From contig NZ_CP157199.1 in assembly GCF_039954625.1 (NCBI RefSeq), positions 2,728,001 through 2,792,000 on the forward strand: a stretch of DNA of 64,000 bases, read 5' to 3'. Positions 53,978-63,090 of this stretch are shown here, piece after piece. Under the pieces are notes generated by a model, which made no database searches, was not told the origin of the DNA, and saw only the letters and a program-made list of their open reading frames with translations. This DNA comes from Pontimicrobium sp. SW4. Its GTDB lineage: Bacteria > Bacteroidota > Bacteroidia > Flavobacteriales > Flavobacteriaceae. The stretch's first letter is position 1; each line of letters starts with the position of its first letter. Position numbers and translations under genes: made by a program.

Positions 53978-54337
53978 ATGGATACTCTAATTATAGTTTT
54001 AATATGTATCGTAGCAATCGAACATATTTACTTCCTGATTTTAGAAATGTTTCTTTGGGCTAAACCAAAAGGCATAAAAACCTTTGGATTAAAATCTAAA
54101 GAATTTGCTGAAGACACAAAGGTCTTAGCTGCAAATCAAGGTTTATATAATGGGTTTTTAGCAGCTGGGTTAATTTATAGTTTAATTGTTGACAACATGA
54201 GCACTTCTATTTTGTTTCTTATTTTTGTGACTATTGCAGGAATTTATGGGTCTTACTCAACAAAGAACATTCGTTTGTTTTTTGTGCAAAGCATTCCTGC
54301 TATTTTAGCACTTACAATAATTCTAATCAACAATTAA
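53978..54337 (+). CDS. DUF1304 family membrane protein
   Basis: 119 residues with four predicted helices. The family segments are ICIVAIEHIYFLILEMFLW, KVLAANQGLYNGFLAAGLIYSL and the C-terminal FFVQSIPAILALTIILI. Function is unknown in bacteria. It starts 10 bp after the YyaL-like gene and is followed by an MscS gene 18 bp further on, so the three are probably co-transcribed. Confidence 0.85.
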   Translation: MDTLIIVLICIVAIEHIYFLILEMFLWAKPKGIKTFGLKSKEFAEDTKVLAANQGLYNGFLAAGLIYSLIVDNMSTSILFLIFVTIAGIYGSYSTKNIRLFFVQSIPAILALTIILINN

Positions 54338-54355
54338 CAAAAAAAATCAGATTAA

Positions 54356-55168
54356 ATGAATTTTGAAAACATCTTAGAAAAATTAATAGACTTTGCTTCG
54401 GTTTATGGTATTAAAGTAATTGGAGCCATCATAATATGGATTATTGGTTCTTGGGTTATTAAAAAAATAATGAAAGGCATTAAAAAAATAATGTCTAAAC
54501 GTGATTATGATGAAAGTCTTCAAAAATTTCTATTAAACCTCATCAGTTGGGTTTTAAAAATCCTATTAATAATTGCTATTTTAGGTCAATTAGGTGTTGA
54601 AACAACATCTTTTGCGGCGATTTTAGCAGCGGCTGGTTTAGCAATTGGGATGGCATTACAAGGAAGCTTGGGCAATTTTGCTGGAGGTGTTTTACTAATG
54701 ATATTTAAACCTATAAAAATTGGCGATCTTATTGAGGCTCAAGGCGAAGTTGGTGTGGTTAAGGAAATAGAAATTTTTACTACCAAACTTACTGGACTCT
54801 CAAATAGAGAGATTATCATCCCAAATGGTGCTTTATCTAACGGAAATATCATTAATTATACAACTGAGGGGACACGTCGTGTGGATTTAACTTTCGGTGT
54901 TGGATACGATTCGGATATTAAGAAAACTAAAGATGTACTAATGAATGTTCTTACCTCAAATCCGTTAGTTTTAGAAGATCCTAAACCAACTGTAAATGTT
55001 TCTGAATTAGCTGACAGTTCTGTAAATTTTGCTGTAAGACCTTGGTGTAAGTCTGAACATTACTGGGATGTGTACTTTGGTGTCACAGAACAAACTAAAG
55101 AAGCCTTAGATGCTGCAGGTATTGAAATTCCATACCCTCATCAAGTTGAAATACATAAGGAAAATTAA
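54356..55168 (+). CDS. mscS: Small-conductance mechanosensitive channel MscS
   Basis: 270 residues. Three N-terminal helices lead into the pore-lining TM3 (ETTSFAAILAAAGLAIGMALQGSLGNFAGG) and the beta domain (PIKIGDLIEAQGEVGVVKEIEIFTTKLTG, IIIPNGALSNGNIINYT), followed by the C-terminal MscS cage. MscS opens when the membrane is stretched and releases solutes in osmotic downshock. The end overlaps the convergent tsaB stop by a few bases. Confidence 0.95.
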   Translation: MNFENILEKLIDFASVYGIKVIGAIIIWIIGSWVIKKIMKGIKKIMSKRDYDESLQKFLLNLISWVLKILLIIAILGQLGVETTSFAAILAAAGLAIGMALQGSLGNFAGGVLLMIFKPIKIGDLIEAQGEVGVVKEIEIFTTKLTGLSNREIIIPNGALSNGNIINYTTEGTRRVDLTFGVGYDSDIKKTKDVLMNVLTSNPLVLEDPKPTVNVSELADSSVNFAVRPWCKSEHYWDVYFGVTEQTKEALDAAGIEIPYPHQVEIHKEN

Positions 55169-55839
55169 GATTTAGGCTTAATAGCAATAAAATCTTTTAA
55201 ATAATAAGGTTCAAAATAGGCGACATCTTCGATGTCGCTTTTTTTATACTTCTGGTAAGCTAATTGACTCAATTCATTTGCCGAAGGCAATTTATCCTCA
55301 ACAAAAACAGCATTGACATGTTTTATTAGCTCTTTTGTTTTAGCAGCTCCATTACCTATAAAATATACTTTTCCTATTTCTAAATACTCCATAAAAGAAT
55401 TTTCATCAAGTATTTGAGCTTCTGTTTCCCTAATTTGATTATGGTTAACATCAAAAACCGCTGAATATACTTCCATACGTCTAGCATCCAACATTGGAAC
55501 TATTACACCTCCTGATTCAGTTTTTATTTGATGCGCTAAAGATTCTAAAGTTGGAATTGAAATCAAAGGGACATCTAAAGCAAAACAAAGTCCCTTAGCT
55601 GCCGAAACACCAATACGAAGTCCTGTATAAGATCCAGGGCCTTTACTAATGGCTATAGCTTCTAAATCGCTTAATGATATATTAGCTTCGTTTAACACTT
55701 CATCAATATAGACATGTAATCTTTCGGCATGCGAGTAATTATTATTGTAATCTTCTTTTAAAATAACAGTCTCTCCTTTGTTTGAAAGAGAGACTGAACA
55801 ATTTGTCGTTGCGGTTTCTATGTTAAGTATGTAAGCCAA
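55165..55839 (-). CDS. tsaB: TsaB, tRNA threonylcarbamoyladenosine biosynthesis subunit
   Basis: 224 residues from a TTG start (MAYILNIETATTNCSVSLS), which fits the known TsaB N terminus better than any later ATG. ASKHA-like motifs: ILNIETAT, ISKGPGSYTGLRIGVSAAKGL and YFIGNGAAKT. TsaB is the scaffold partner of TsaD in making t6A37 in tRNAs that read ANN codons. It is followed by no gene on the strand; upstream, the TolC-like gene ends 2 bp before, so both are in one transcript despite unrelated functions. Confidence 0.93.
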   Translation of the reverse strand: MAYILNIETATTNCSVSLSNKGETVILKEDYNNNYSHAERLHVYIDEVLNEANISLSDLEAIAISKGPGSYTGLRIGVSAAKGLCFALDVPLISIPTLESLAHQIKTESGGVIVPMLDARRMEVYSAVFDVNHNQIRETEAQILDENSFMEYLEIGKVYFIGNGAAKTKELIKHVNAVFVEDKLPSANELSQLAYQKYKKSDIEDVAYFEPYYLKDFIAIKPKS

Positions 55840-55841
55840 CC

Positions 55842-57161
55842 TTATAAAACTATTGTTTTCCCAAGGAAAAAGTCTAACACTTTTGTTTTGAAAACAAAAT
55901 CATACTTTGCATTAATTAATGACGATTCAGCATTAATTAATCTAATTCTCGCTTGTTCTAATTCAAAAGCATTCATATTACCTAAATTATATCGCTCTTG
56001 TGTATTAGAGAAAGATAAATTTTGTGCTTCTAATGATTTTTGTGCAGCAACATACGTTTTAAGCGCAGCCTGTGCATCTGTAAAGGCTCTTTGAATATTA
56101 GACTCTAAAGTTAATTTTGCTTGATCTAAATCTAATTTTGAGTTCTCTTGTCTAATTTTTGATTTAGCAACTGCCGTTTTATTTTGGAATCTTGAAAAGA
56201 TTGGAATATTAACGCTTAATCTAAAACTATGTCCTTTATTATCGTTTAATTGATTAAAAAAACTTTCTTCAGTACTACTTAGGTTAGTGTAAAATGCATT
56301 AGTACCAAGTCCATAACTTGCACTTACGTTTGGCATAAATCCACTTTTAGAAATTTCAGTGCTTAATTCTGCATTTTCTATATTCTTTTCAGCTACTTTA
56401 ATTTCATTTCTGTTCTCAAAAGCATAGTTTAAAATAGGCTTAATATCGTTATACATAATTTCAGCCGAAGGCGTATCTATTTCTATAATTTCAACATTAA
56501 ATCCTTCAAAGGGTACTTGAAGCAATTGAGATAAATTTAATAATGACATAGTATAGTTGTTTTCGGCAACTGTTACACTTTGTTCATCACCACTCAAAGT
56601 AGCTTCAGCATCATATATATTTGCACGAGGTTGCACTCCAGCATCAACAAGATCTTTAACTTGTTGTAATTGTTTACTCGAAAAATCGTACTGAGCTCTT
56701 GCTGTTTCTAGTCTTTCTTTATTAAACAACACATTTAGATAAGAGTTTGCTACATTAAGAGATATGTCGTCTCTTATTCTATTTAACTCCAATTGATTAG
56801 TTTCTAAATTTAATTGTGCTTGTTTATATAAATTGATAGTTCTAAAACCATTAAAAATGTTTTGAGAAACACTTACACTCATGCTTGTAGAGTGACTCGT
56901 TCTATTAACAAACGATCCAGGGAATAGTTCTTGCTGACCAAAACTAAGGCCTTGAGACATATTTGCACCAACTGATGGCAAGAAATTACCTTTTGCTCCT
57001 TTAATATCTTCCTCATTAATCAATAACGTGTTTTCTCCTCTTTGTATAGTAATATTATTCTCTAAAGCATGAGTTACACATTCTTGAAGGGTCCATACTT
57101 TGTTTTGTGCTGTAATTGAAAACCCCACAAAAAGGGTAAATATTAAATAGATATACTTCAT
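55842..57161 (-). CDS. TolC-family outer membrane efflux channel protein
   Basis: 439 residues from ATG 57161, which gives the signal peptide MKYIYLIFTLFVGFSITAQ; the frame upstream is only overlap with the adaptor gene. The protein shows the two TolC/OEP repeats with long coiled helices (WTLQECVTHALENNITIQ; ELNRIRDDISLNVANSYLNVLFNKERLETA; SGFMPNVSASYGLGTNAFY; RYNLGNMNAFELEQARIRLINAESSLINAKYDF). It forms the trimeric outer-membrane duct for the adaptor and permeases encoded next to it. Start of the TolC-adaptor-permease-permease-ATPase operon's downstream half. Confidence 0.92.
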   Translation of the reverse strand: MKYIYLIFTLFVGFSITAQNKVWTLQECVTHALENNITIQRGENTLLINEEDIKGAKGNFLPSVGANMSQGLSFGQQELFPGSFVNRTSHSTSMSVSVSQNIFNGFRTINLYKQAQLNLETNQLELNRIRDDISLNVANSYLNVLFNKERLETARAQYDFSSKQLQQVKDLVDAGVQPRANIYDAEATLSGDEQSVTVAENNYTMSLLNLSQLLQVPFEGFNVEIIEIDTPSAEIMYNDIKPILNYAFENRNEIKVAEKNIENAELSTEISKSGFMPNVSASYGLGTNAFYTNLSSTEESFFNQLNDNKGHSFRLSVNIPIFSRFQNKTAVAKSKIRQENSKLDLDQAKLTLESNIQRAFTDAQAALKTYVAAQKSLEAQNLSFSNTQERYNLGNMNAFELEQARIRLINAESSLINAKYDFVFKTKVLDFFLGKTIVL

Positions 57162-57183
57162 ATTATGTATACTGGTCGATTGA

Positions 57184-58302
57184 TTAGTTATCTTCTTCAT
57201 CTTCATCATCTTCTTTAGCTTTATTCCAAACTTTAATTTTGTCTCCTTCTTTAACACCTTCAGTAATTTCAACATTAATTCCATCAGATAAACCAATTAC
57301 AACATCTACTTTCTTAAACTTCCCGTCTTCTTGCTGTATTTCTACAAAAGGTTTTTCGGTAATTCTATTAAACTGCAACAACGCTTCCTTTATACATAAA
57401 ATGCTATCCTTACTTTCTAGTTCGATTTGTGCATTTGCACTATAACCTGCTCTAATATTAGTAGACTGTTCTACCTCTACATCTGCTTTTATTGTAAATT
57501 GGACTGCTCCATTTGTTTCAATTCCCTTAGGTGCTACAAATGTTAATTTTGCTGGAAACTCTTTCTCGTTAATTGCGCCTAGAATAACTTTTATGTCTTT
57601 ACCCTCTTCTAACTTTCCTACCTCTGACTCATCTACTTTTCCTTCGAAAATCATAATACTCATATCTGCAATTGTTGCTATTGTAGTACCTGCATTAAAC
57701 GTATTACTTTCAATAACTTGATCGCCTTCTCTAACAGGAATCTCTAGTATCGTTCCCGAAATTTGAGCTACAATATTAGTATTGGCAGAACTTCCGCCAG
57801 ATAATGATCCTCGCTTAATAATTTGGTAATCATTTTGCGCTTGAGTTAAACTTTGTACAGCTTGATTTAAGGATAATTCACTATTCTCAAAATCTTGCTT
57901 AGAAATCACTCCTTTTTCAAAAAGTGCTTTATTTCTATCATACAACGTTTGTGCATTATCTTTAGATAGTTTAGCAGTTTGAATTCTACTATTAGCACTA
58001 ACCAAACTTTGCTCGTTTGGTACGACTCTAATTTTTGCAATTAAGTCTCCCTTTTTTATAATATCACCTTCTTCAACTAAAATTTTATCTACAATTCCAG
58101 ATATTTGAGGTTTTAATTCAATTTCTTCTTCTGGATTTAGTTTTCCTGTAGCTACAATTTTAGTTTTTATAGATGTATAGTATGGCTCTTTTACTTTAAA
58201 CTCTTCAACTTCTGCCGTGTTAGATTTTTTAAAATACGCTAATACCCAAACTAACAGTATTAATAATACGATTCCTAAAATAATTTTTACTGCTTTTTTC
58301 AT
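57184..58302 (-). CDS. Periplasmic adaptor protein, HlyD/MacA family
   Basis: 372 residues. One N-terminal helix (VKIILGIVLLILLVWVLAYF), a lipoyl half (GIVDKILVEEGDIIKKGDLIAKI), a coiled-coil hairpin with SANSRIQTAKLSKDNAQTLYDRNKALFEKGVIS and KQDFENSELSLNQAVQSLTQAQNDYQII, the second lipoyl half (GTILEIPVREGDQVI) and a barrel and membrane-proximal part to the end. MacA-type adaptors link ABC permeases to TolC. It is flanked by the matching permeases and channel. Confidence 0.93.
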   Translation of the reverse strand: MKKAVKIILGIVLLILLVWVLAYFKKSNTAEVEEFKVKEPYYTSIKTKIVATGKLNPEEEIELKPQISGIVDKILVEEGDIIKKGDLIAKIRVVPNEQSLVSANSRIQTAKLSKDNAQTLYDRNKALFEKGVISKQDFENSELSLNQAVQSLTQAQNDYQIIKRGSLSGGSSANTNIVAQISGTILEIPVREGDQVIESNTFNAGTTIATIADMSIMIFEGKVDESEVGKLEEGKDIKVILGAINEKEFPAKLTFVAPKGIETNGAVQFTIKADVEVEQSTNIRAGYSANAQIELESKDSILCIKEALLQFNRITEKPFVEIQQEDGKFKKVDVVIGLSDGINVEITEGVKEGDKIKVWNKAKEDDEDEEDN

Positions 58303-58329
58303 TTCTTACTTTATCAAATTGTTGGTTTT

Positions 58330-59574
58330 TTATTCTTCTCTTAATGCTTCTATTGGTTTAATACTTGTGGCTTTAAACGCTGGTATTAATCCTATAAGTG
58401 TACCTAATGTTACTAATATTAATAATGCTAAAAATACTACTGCTATTGAAACTGATGCGTTAACTAAAGTGGCGTCTGGACCTTGACCAAAAGCAGAATC
58501 TAACAAAATTAGTATCCAGCCTCCTGATAAAATTCCAAATAATCCAGCTATAAGTGTTAAAAAGACTGCCTCAACAACAATCTGTCTTTTCACTTCAAAA
58601 GGTGTGGCGCCTAAAGCACGTCTTACTCCTATTTCTTTAGTACGTTCTTTAACGGTAATTAATAATATATTTCCAATAGCAAAAACACCAGCTATTAATG
58701 TAGCTATACCAATAAACCAAGTTAAGAACTGCATCCCTTTTAAGAAACCTGTTAACTTTCCAAAAGCTTCTCCTAAATTAAAACTACCAAATGCACGTTT
58801 ATCTTCAGGATGTACTCTATTTAAGTTTTTAAGTAGCAACTTAGTATCACTTTCTATTTGATTAATATCATATTCAGGTTTTCCTGTAATCATCATCCAA
58901 CCAATTTGTTCTCCTTGATTATAAATTTGTTGAAATGTTGTAAAAGGGATATGCATATCGTTTGAAGGTCCCATGGAGATATCTCCTTCATCAAAAACAC
59001 CAATGACTGAAAAATTTAAGCCATTAATAGTTACTAATTCTCCTATGGCTTCTTCATCTTTCTCAAATAGTTGTTTATAAACATCTTCTGTTATAACTAC
59101 TACCTTTTTATTATTATCTATATCGTTTTGGTTTATAAATCGACCACTAATAAGCTTTTTCTTTTGTACAACATCTAATAAAGGATAATCTCCTGCTATA
59201 CTAAAATTACCTGATAACATTTTTCTATTAACAAACCCTTGATTTAAATTTCTAGGGACAACAAACTCAATGCCTTCAATATTATCTTGTACTTTTTGTG
59301 CATGTGTTAGTGTTAATCGAATTGATTTTCCTTCTTGAAATCCTTTAAATGGTTTACTTGTATTTTGCCCCCAAATAAAAACACTGTTCGTTGCAAAATC
59401 TCCAAATAAGCGATTAAATGAGTTTTCAACTCCACGAGCAGAGCCTAACAATCCAATAAGTAACAATATTCCCCACCAGACACCTACCATGGTAATAACA
59501 GTTCTAAGCTTGTTCTTGCTCATACTATCATACACTTCTTGCCAAGTATCTCTATCAAATAAAAATTTAAACAT
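58330..59574 (-). CDS. ABC transporter permease, MacB/FtsX family
   Basis: 414 residues. An N-terminal helix (TVITMVGVWWGILLLIGLLGSARGV), a large periplasmic MacB_PCD domain (residues about 50-260), then three C-terminal helices carrying the FtsX core (WFIGIATLIAGVFAIGNILLITVKERTKEIGVRRALGATPFEVKRQIVVEAV). MacB-type systems push molecules from the periplasm through TolC by mechanotransmission. It is paired with a second permease at 59577, 2 bp away. Confidence 0.93.
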   Translation of the reverse strand: MFKFLFDRDTWQEVYDSMSKNKLRTVITMVGVWWGILLLIGLLGSARGVENSFNRLFGDFATNSVFIWGQNTSKPFKGFQEGKSIRLTLTHAQKVQDNIEGIEFVVPRNLNQGFVNRKMLSGNFSIAGDYPLLDVVQKKKLISGRFINQNDIDNNKKVVVITEDVYKQLFEKDEEAIGELVTINGLNFSVIGVFDEGDISMGPSNDMHIPFTTFQQIYNQGEQIGWMMITGKPEYDINQIESDTKLLLKNLNRVHPEDKRAFGSFNLGEAFGKLTGFLKGMQFLTWFIGIATLIAGVFAIGNILLITVKERTKEIGVRRALGATPFEVKRQIVVEAVFLTLIAGLFGILSGGWILILLDSAFGQGPDATLVNASVSIAVVFLALLILVTLGTLIGLIPAFKATSIKPIEALREE

Positions 59575-59576
59575 AA

Positions 59577-60806
59577 TTAATCGTCTCTTAGTGCTACAAT
59601 AGGTTTAATTCGTGATGCCTTTTTAGCAGGTAAATAGCCAGCTAAAGCTCCTGCCATAACTAAAGTAATAGTTGCCGATATTACAAGAGAGGTTTGTACA
59701 CTAGGGTCTTTTATAAAATACTCTTCTAAACTTGGTCCTGCAGCTTCTAACACTCCTGTTCCAATTAATAAGCCTATATAACCAGCAATAGCTGTAATTA
59801 AAATGGATTCTATCATTATCAGAGAAATAATAGATCTAGGTTGTGCTCCTAATGCTTTACGTATACCTATTTCTTTTGTGCGTTCCTTAACAATAAAAAT
59901 CATTATATTACTAATACCCACAATTCCTGCTATTAATGTTCCTAAGCCAATTACAAGTACAAGAATTCCTAAAACTACCATCATTTGATTTACATTTTTG
60001 GTCGCTTCAGCCATATTTCTAACTCTTACTGCGCTTTGATCTAAAGGTGCAATACTAAATCGTTCTTTTAATTTCTTCTCTATACTATTGCTAAAAGCAA
60101 TGGCTTGATCGAAGTCCATTTTAGGATTATAACTTAAATTAATTTGGTCGACATACTCATTATTACCATATACTTGTTGTGCAGTAGTAACTGGCATATA
60201 AATCATACGTTCTTCATTATCATTTCCTTCATCTGAAAACGTCCCTACAATCTTATATTGTATACCACTTAAATTAAGATATTTACCAATAGCCTTTGTT
60301 TTAAGAAACAAATCTTCTTCTACTAATCTTCCAATAATAATAACTTTTGTTTCTTCATCGATATCTCGTTGATTAATATAACGACCTTCATTCATTAATG
60401 TTTTTTCTAAAAACTGATGATCAGGATGTACAGCTCTTACCGAATAATTATTTTGTTCGTTTCTAAAAGTTGCAGTCACATTTTTATATATTCTAGCAGT
60501 AATAAATTCTACTTTATCACCATTCTCATCTTTAATATAATCTATGTCTTTATTTTCAAATTGAATACGTCTTCCTTCCTGTAGTCCCTTATAAGCTTTT
60601 GTTGTTCTTCCAGAATTGATAAATATGGCGTTTGTAGCATCGTCAGCGAATGCTTCTTTAAATGTATTTTTAAATCCATTTATTATCCCAAAAAGAATGG
60701 TAAATAACATGATAGCAAAAAGCACAGTAAACCCAGATAAAATAGTTCTAGTTCTATTTTTATTTATACTCTGAAGTATTTCGCGCCAAAGATCTAAATC
60801 AAACAT
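59577..60806 (-). CDS. ABC transporter permease, MacB/FtsX family
   Basis: 409 residues with the same layout as its neighbour: N-terminal helix (TRTILSGFTVLFAIMLFTILFGIING), periplasmic domain, then GLGTLIAGIVGISNIMIFIVKERTKEIGIRKALGAQPRSIISLIMIESI with the FtsX core. The two permeases are clear paralogues and probably form a heterodimer, with a single ATPase for both. Its end overlaps the ATPase gene by 8 bp (60799-60806). Confidence 0.93.
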   Translation of the reverse strand: MFDLDLWREILQSINKNRTRTILSGFTVLFAIMLFTILFGIINGFKNTFKEAFADDATNAIFINSGRTTKAYKGLQEGRRIQFENKDIDYIKDENGDKVEFITARIYKNVTATFRNEQNNYSVRAVHPDHQFLEKTLMNEGRYINQRDIDEETKVIIIGRLVEEDLFLKTKAIGKYLNLSGIQYKIVGTFSDEGNDNEERMIYMPVTTAQQVYGNNEYVDQINLSYNPKMDFDQAIAFSNSIEKKLKERFSIAPLDQSAVRVRNMAEATKNVNQMMVVLGILVLVIGLGTLIAGIVGISNIMIFIVKERTKEIGIRKALGAQPRSIISLIMIESILITAIAGYIGLLIGTGVLEAAGPSLEEYFIKDPSVQTSLVISATITLVMAGALAGYLPAKKASRIKPIVALRDD

Positions 60807-61500
60807 ACTGCGAAGCTCTTACTTGGTTCACTTTTTTATCTTCCATAATAACACCATCTCGCAAACGTACTATACGTTTGCACATTTCGGCAATATCTTC
60901 TTCGTGTGTTACAATTAAAATAGTTTTTCCTTCGTCATTTAATTGTTGAAGAAACTCCATAATTTCATATGAAGTCGTGGTATCTAATGCTCCTGTAGGT
61001 TCATCGGCTAATAATAGTTTTGGATTTGCAGCTAACGCTCTAGCAATTGCCACACGTTGTTTTTGTCCTCCAGAAAGCTCACTAGGCAAGTGGTGTGCCC
61101 AATCTAACAAGCCAACTTTGTTTAAATGAAACTTACCTTTCTCTTGTCGTTCTCTTCGTTTTAGCCCTTGATAATATAAAGGAAGTGCTACATTTTCTAA
61201 TGCATTTTTATAATTTATAAGGTTGAAAGATTGAAAGATAAACCCTAAAAACTTATTTCTGTATACTGCAGCTTTTTTTTCTGTAAGATTTTTAATTGGT
61301 ACTCCATCTAGAATATAATCGCCTGAATCAGCTTCATCTAGCATTCCAATAATGTTTAACAGTGTAGATTTACCAGAACCAGAAGAACCCATAATGGCTA
61401 CCATTTCTCCGCTATCTACATGCAAATCTATCCCTTTTAATACATGCAAACTGGAATCGCCTATTGGGTAAGACTTATGTAGTTGGTTGATTTTTAGCAT
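60799..61500 (-). CDS. ABC transporter ATP-binding protein (MacB/LolD type)
   Basis: 233 residues from ATG 61500 (MLKINQLHKSYPIGD), where LolD-type proteins begin; the longer frame to 61545 is not needed. Walker A GSSGSGKST (residues about 38-46), Q-loop FQSFNLI, signature LSGGQKQR, Walker B LLLADEPTGALD and the switch His in IVTHEEDI are all present. It powers the two FtsX-type permeases downstream. The set ATPase-permease-permease-adaptor-TolC is a complete tripartite exporter. Cargo unknown (peptide, lipid or drug). Confidence 0.95.
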   Translation of the reverse strand: MLKINQLHKSYPIGDSSLHVLKGIDLHVDSGEMVAIMGSSGSGKSTLLNIIGMLDEADSGDYILDGVPIKNLTEKKAAVYRNKFLGFIFQSFNLINYKNALENVALPLYYQGLKRRERQEKGKFHLNKVGLLDWAHHLPSELSGGQKQRVAIARALAANPKLLLADEPTGALDTTTSYEIMEFLQQLNDEGKTILIVTHEEDIAEMCKRIVRLRDGVIMEDKKVNQVRASQYV

Positions 61501-61600
61501 AGTTAGTGTTATTTTTAAGCTATATGAAAAACGATATAACAACAATTAGACTGCAAAAGTTCTTATTTGTTACATCAATAAGCCTAATTATATGTTAAAA

Positions 61601-61816
61601 TTATTTTTTACTAAGTTTTCTATAAATAACAAAACCTATTCCTCCAATTAGTATATATGGAATAAGCATTAAGTAAACAATCCCATTATTAATACCTTTA
61701 GCTGTCTTTTGTCCATCTTCACTCTCCAACACTGCTCTACACATAGCACATTGGGCATCAACATCTATAATGACAAATAACATAAGTATTATTAATATAA
61801 CGTGACTTTTCTTCAA
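61601..61816 (-). CDS. Small membrane protein with CxxC, oxidase-assembly neighbourhood
   Basis: 71 residues from a TTG start. Signal or first helix (VILIILMLFVIIDVDAQ), then CAMCRAVLES with a CxxC, and a second helix (GIVYLMLIPYILIGGIGFVIYRKLS). Similar small proteins are found beside SCO and DUF420 genes in many Bacteroidota. A copper- or haem-handling role for the cytochrome oxidase is plausible from context, but no function is known to me. It starts 4 bp after the DUF420 stop. Confidence 0.72.
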   Translation of the reverse strand: MKKSHVILIILMLFVIIDVDAQCAMCRAVLESEDGQKTAKGINNGIVYLMLIPYILIGGIGFVIYRKLSKK

Positions 61817-61820
61817 AGGT

Positions 61821-62348
61821 TTAATAATAAGGTGAAATCATTATGTAAACCACTACACCAGAGATAGCGACATATAACCATAATGGAAATGTGATTCTTG
61901 CTATTTTTTTATGCTGCTCGAAATTATTAGTGACTGCTCTAACATAGGTAATTAACACAAATGGTATCACAGCAACAGATAATATGATATGAGAAATTAA
62001 AACAATATAGTAGACATACTTTACTAGACCCTCGCCTCCAAACTTGGTTGATTCACTAGTCATGTGGTAGGCAACGTACATTGCCAAAAATACAACTGAT
62101 AGCGAAATAGCCAATTGCATTAATCGTTTGTGCAACTTTTGTTTTTTATTTATAATAGCTATAAAAGCACTTATTAAAACCAATGCTGTAAAAGCATTAA
62201 TAGTTGCATAAATTGGTGGTAAAAACGTAAGAGGTTCTACATTTGGTATTTTAATTCCGAATAACGCAGCGACAACTAATGGAATAGCTATTGACAAAAC
62301 AACTATCCACTTGTTATATTTTTTTTCTTTTGTTTTATCGCTTGTCAT
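61821..62348 (-). CDS. DUF420 membrane protein (cytochrome oxidase-associated)
   Basis: 175 residues with five helices and a family segment FTALVLISAFIAIINKKQKLHKRLMQLAISLSVVFLAMYVAYHMTSESTKFGGEG, in which the histidines may bind haem. DUF420 proteins (related to YozB/CtaM-like factors) are encoded with SCO and caa3-type oxidase genes and are thought to help in oxidase assembly. It overlaps neither neighbour but lies 1 bp after the SCO stop, so it is in the same operon. Confidence 0.88.
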   Translation of the reverse strand: MTSDKTKEKKYNKWIVVLSIAIPLVVAALFGIKIPNVEPLTFLPPIYATINAFTALVLISAFIAIINKKQKLHKRLMQLAISLSVVFLAMYVAYHMTSESTKFGGEGLVKYVYYIVLISHIILSVAVIPFVLITYVRAVTNNFEQHKKIARITFPLWLYVAISGVVVYIMISPYY

Positions 62349-62349
62349 A

Positions 62350-63090
62350 CTACTCTTTTAAAAGCTTTGTTATATCTTCTTTTAGCATGGTTATTTCTTC
62401 CTTAAAACCATCTTCATCATACTTTTCTTCTTCACTAATAATACCATTATAATATATTAACGGATTTCCATTAACTGTTCTAGATCGAATAAATCCGTTT
62501 TTATCAATAAGAGCAAAATTACCTGAATGTTCAAATCCACCTTCTACCGTTCCATCTTCAGCAGTGTATAAATTAAAACCTTCGTTAGCTAACGCATAAA
62601 TGGTGTCTTGATTTCCTGTCATTAAATGCCAATTAGGGTTCGTTATACCATACTTTTCGGCGTAGATTTTTAAAACTTCTGGTGTGTCGTTTTTAGGGTT
62701 AATAGTGAAAGAGGCTACTCCAAAATTTTCATAGCCAATAAAGTTATTTTGAATTTGCACTAAGTTTCTGCTCATTCTTGGGCAAATTGTTGGACAAGTA
62801 GTAAAAAAGAATTCTACCAAATATACTTTGCCTACGTAATCTTTATTTGTAATAGTATGTCCGTTTTGATCAGTAAAACTAAATGTTGGCACTTTTTTAG
62901 GTTCTCCATTTATTTCTAAAAAAGCCAAAGGTTCATCACTTGATACTTGAGTACTTGCCTTTTTGCTTCTGCTCTCTTCTCTAGTGATATCATCACTAGT
63001 AATTCTATCAATAATTCTTGGAATAAAAATGATTCCGAACACTAATATGATTAGCGCTATACCTACGTATGAATAATTAGTTTTCTTCAT
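62350..63090 (-). CDS. SCO family copper chaperone
   Basis: 246 residues from ATG 63090 (MKKTNYSYVG); a longer frame to 63138 would overlap further into the upstream gene. One N-terminal helix (IALIILVFGIIFIPRII), then a thioredoxin-like domain with the copper ligands Cys99 and Cys103 in FTTCPTICP and His188 in FEHSGNF. SCO proteins deliver copper to, or reduce, the CuA site of cytochrome oxidase subunit II. It lies in the gene cluster that follows the cytochrome oxidase subunit gene at the window edge. Confidence 0.94.
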   Translation of the reverse strand: MKKTNYSYVGIALIILVFGIIFIPRIIDRITSDDITREESRSKKASTQVSSDEPLAFLEINGEPKKVPTFSFTDQNGHTITNKDYVGKVYLVEFFFTTCPTICPRMSRNLVQIQNNFIGYENFGVASFTINPKNDTPEVLKIYAEKYGITNPNWHLMTGNQDTIYALANEGFNLYTAEDGTVEGGFEHSGNFALIDKNGFIRSRTVNGNPLIYYNGIISEEEKYDEDGFKEEITMLKEDITKLLKE

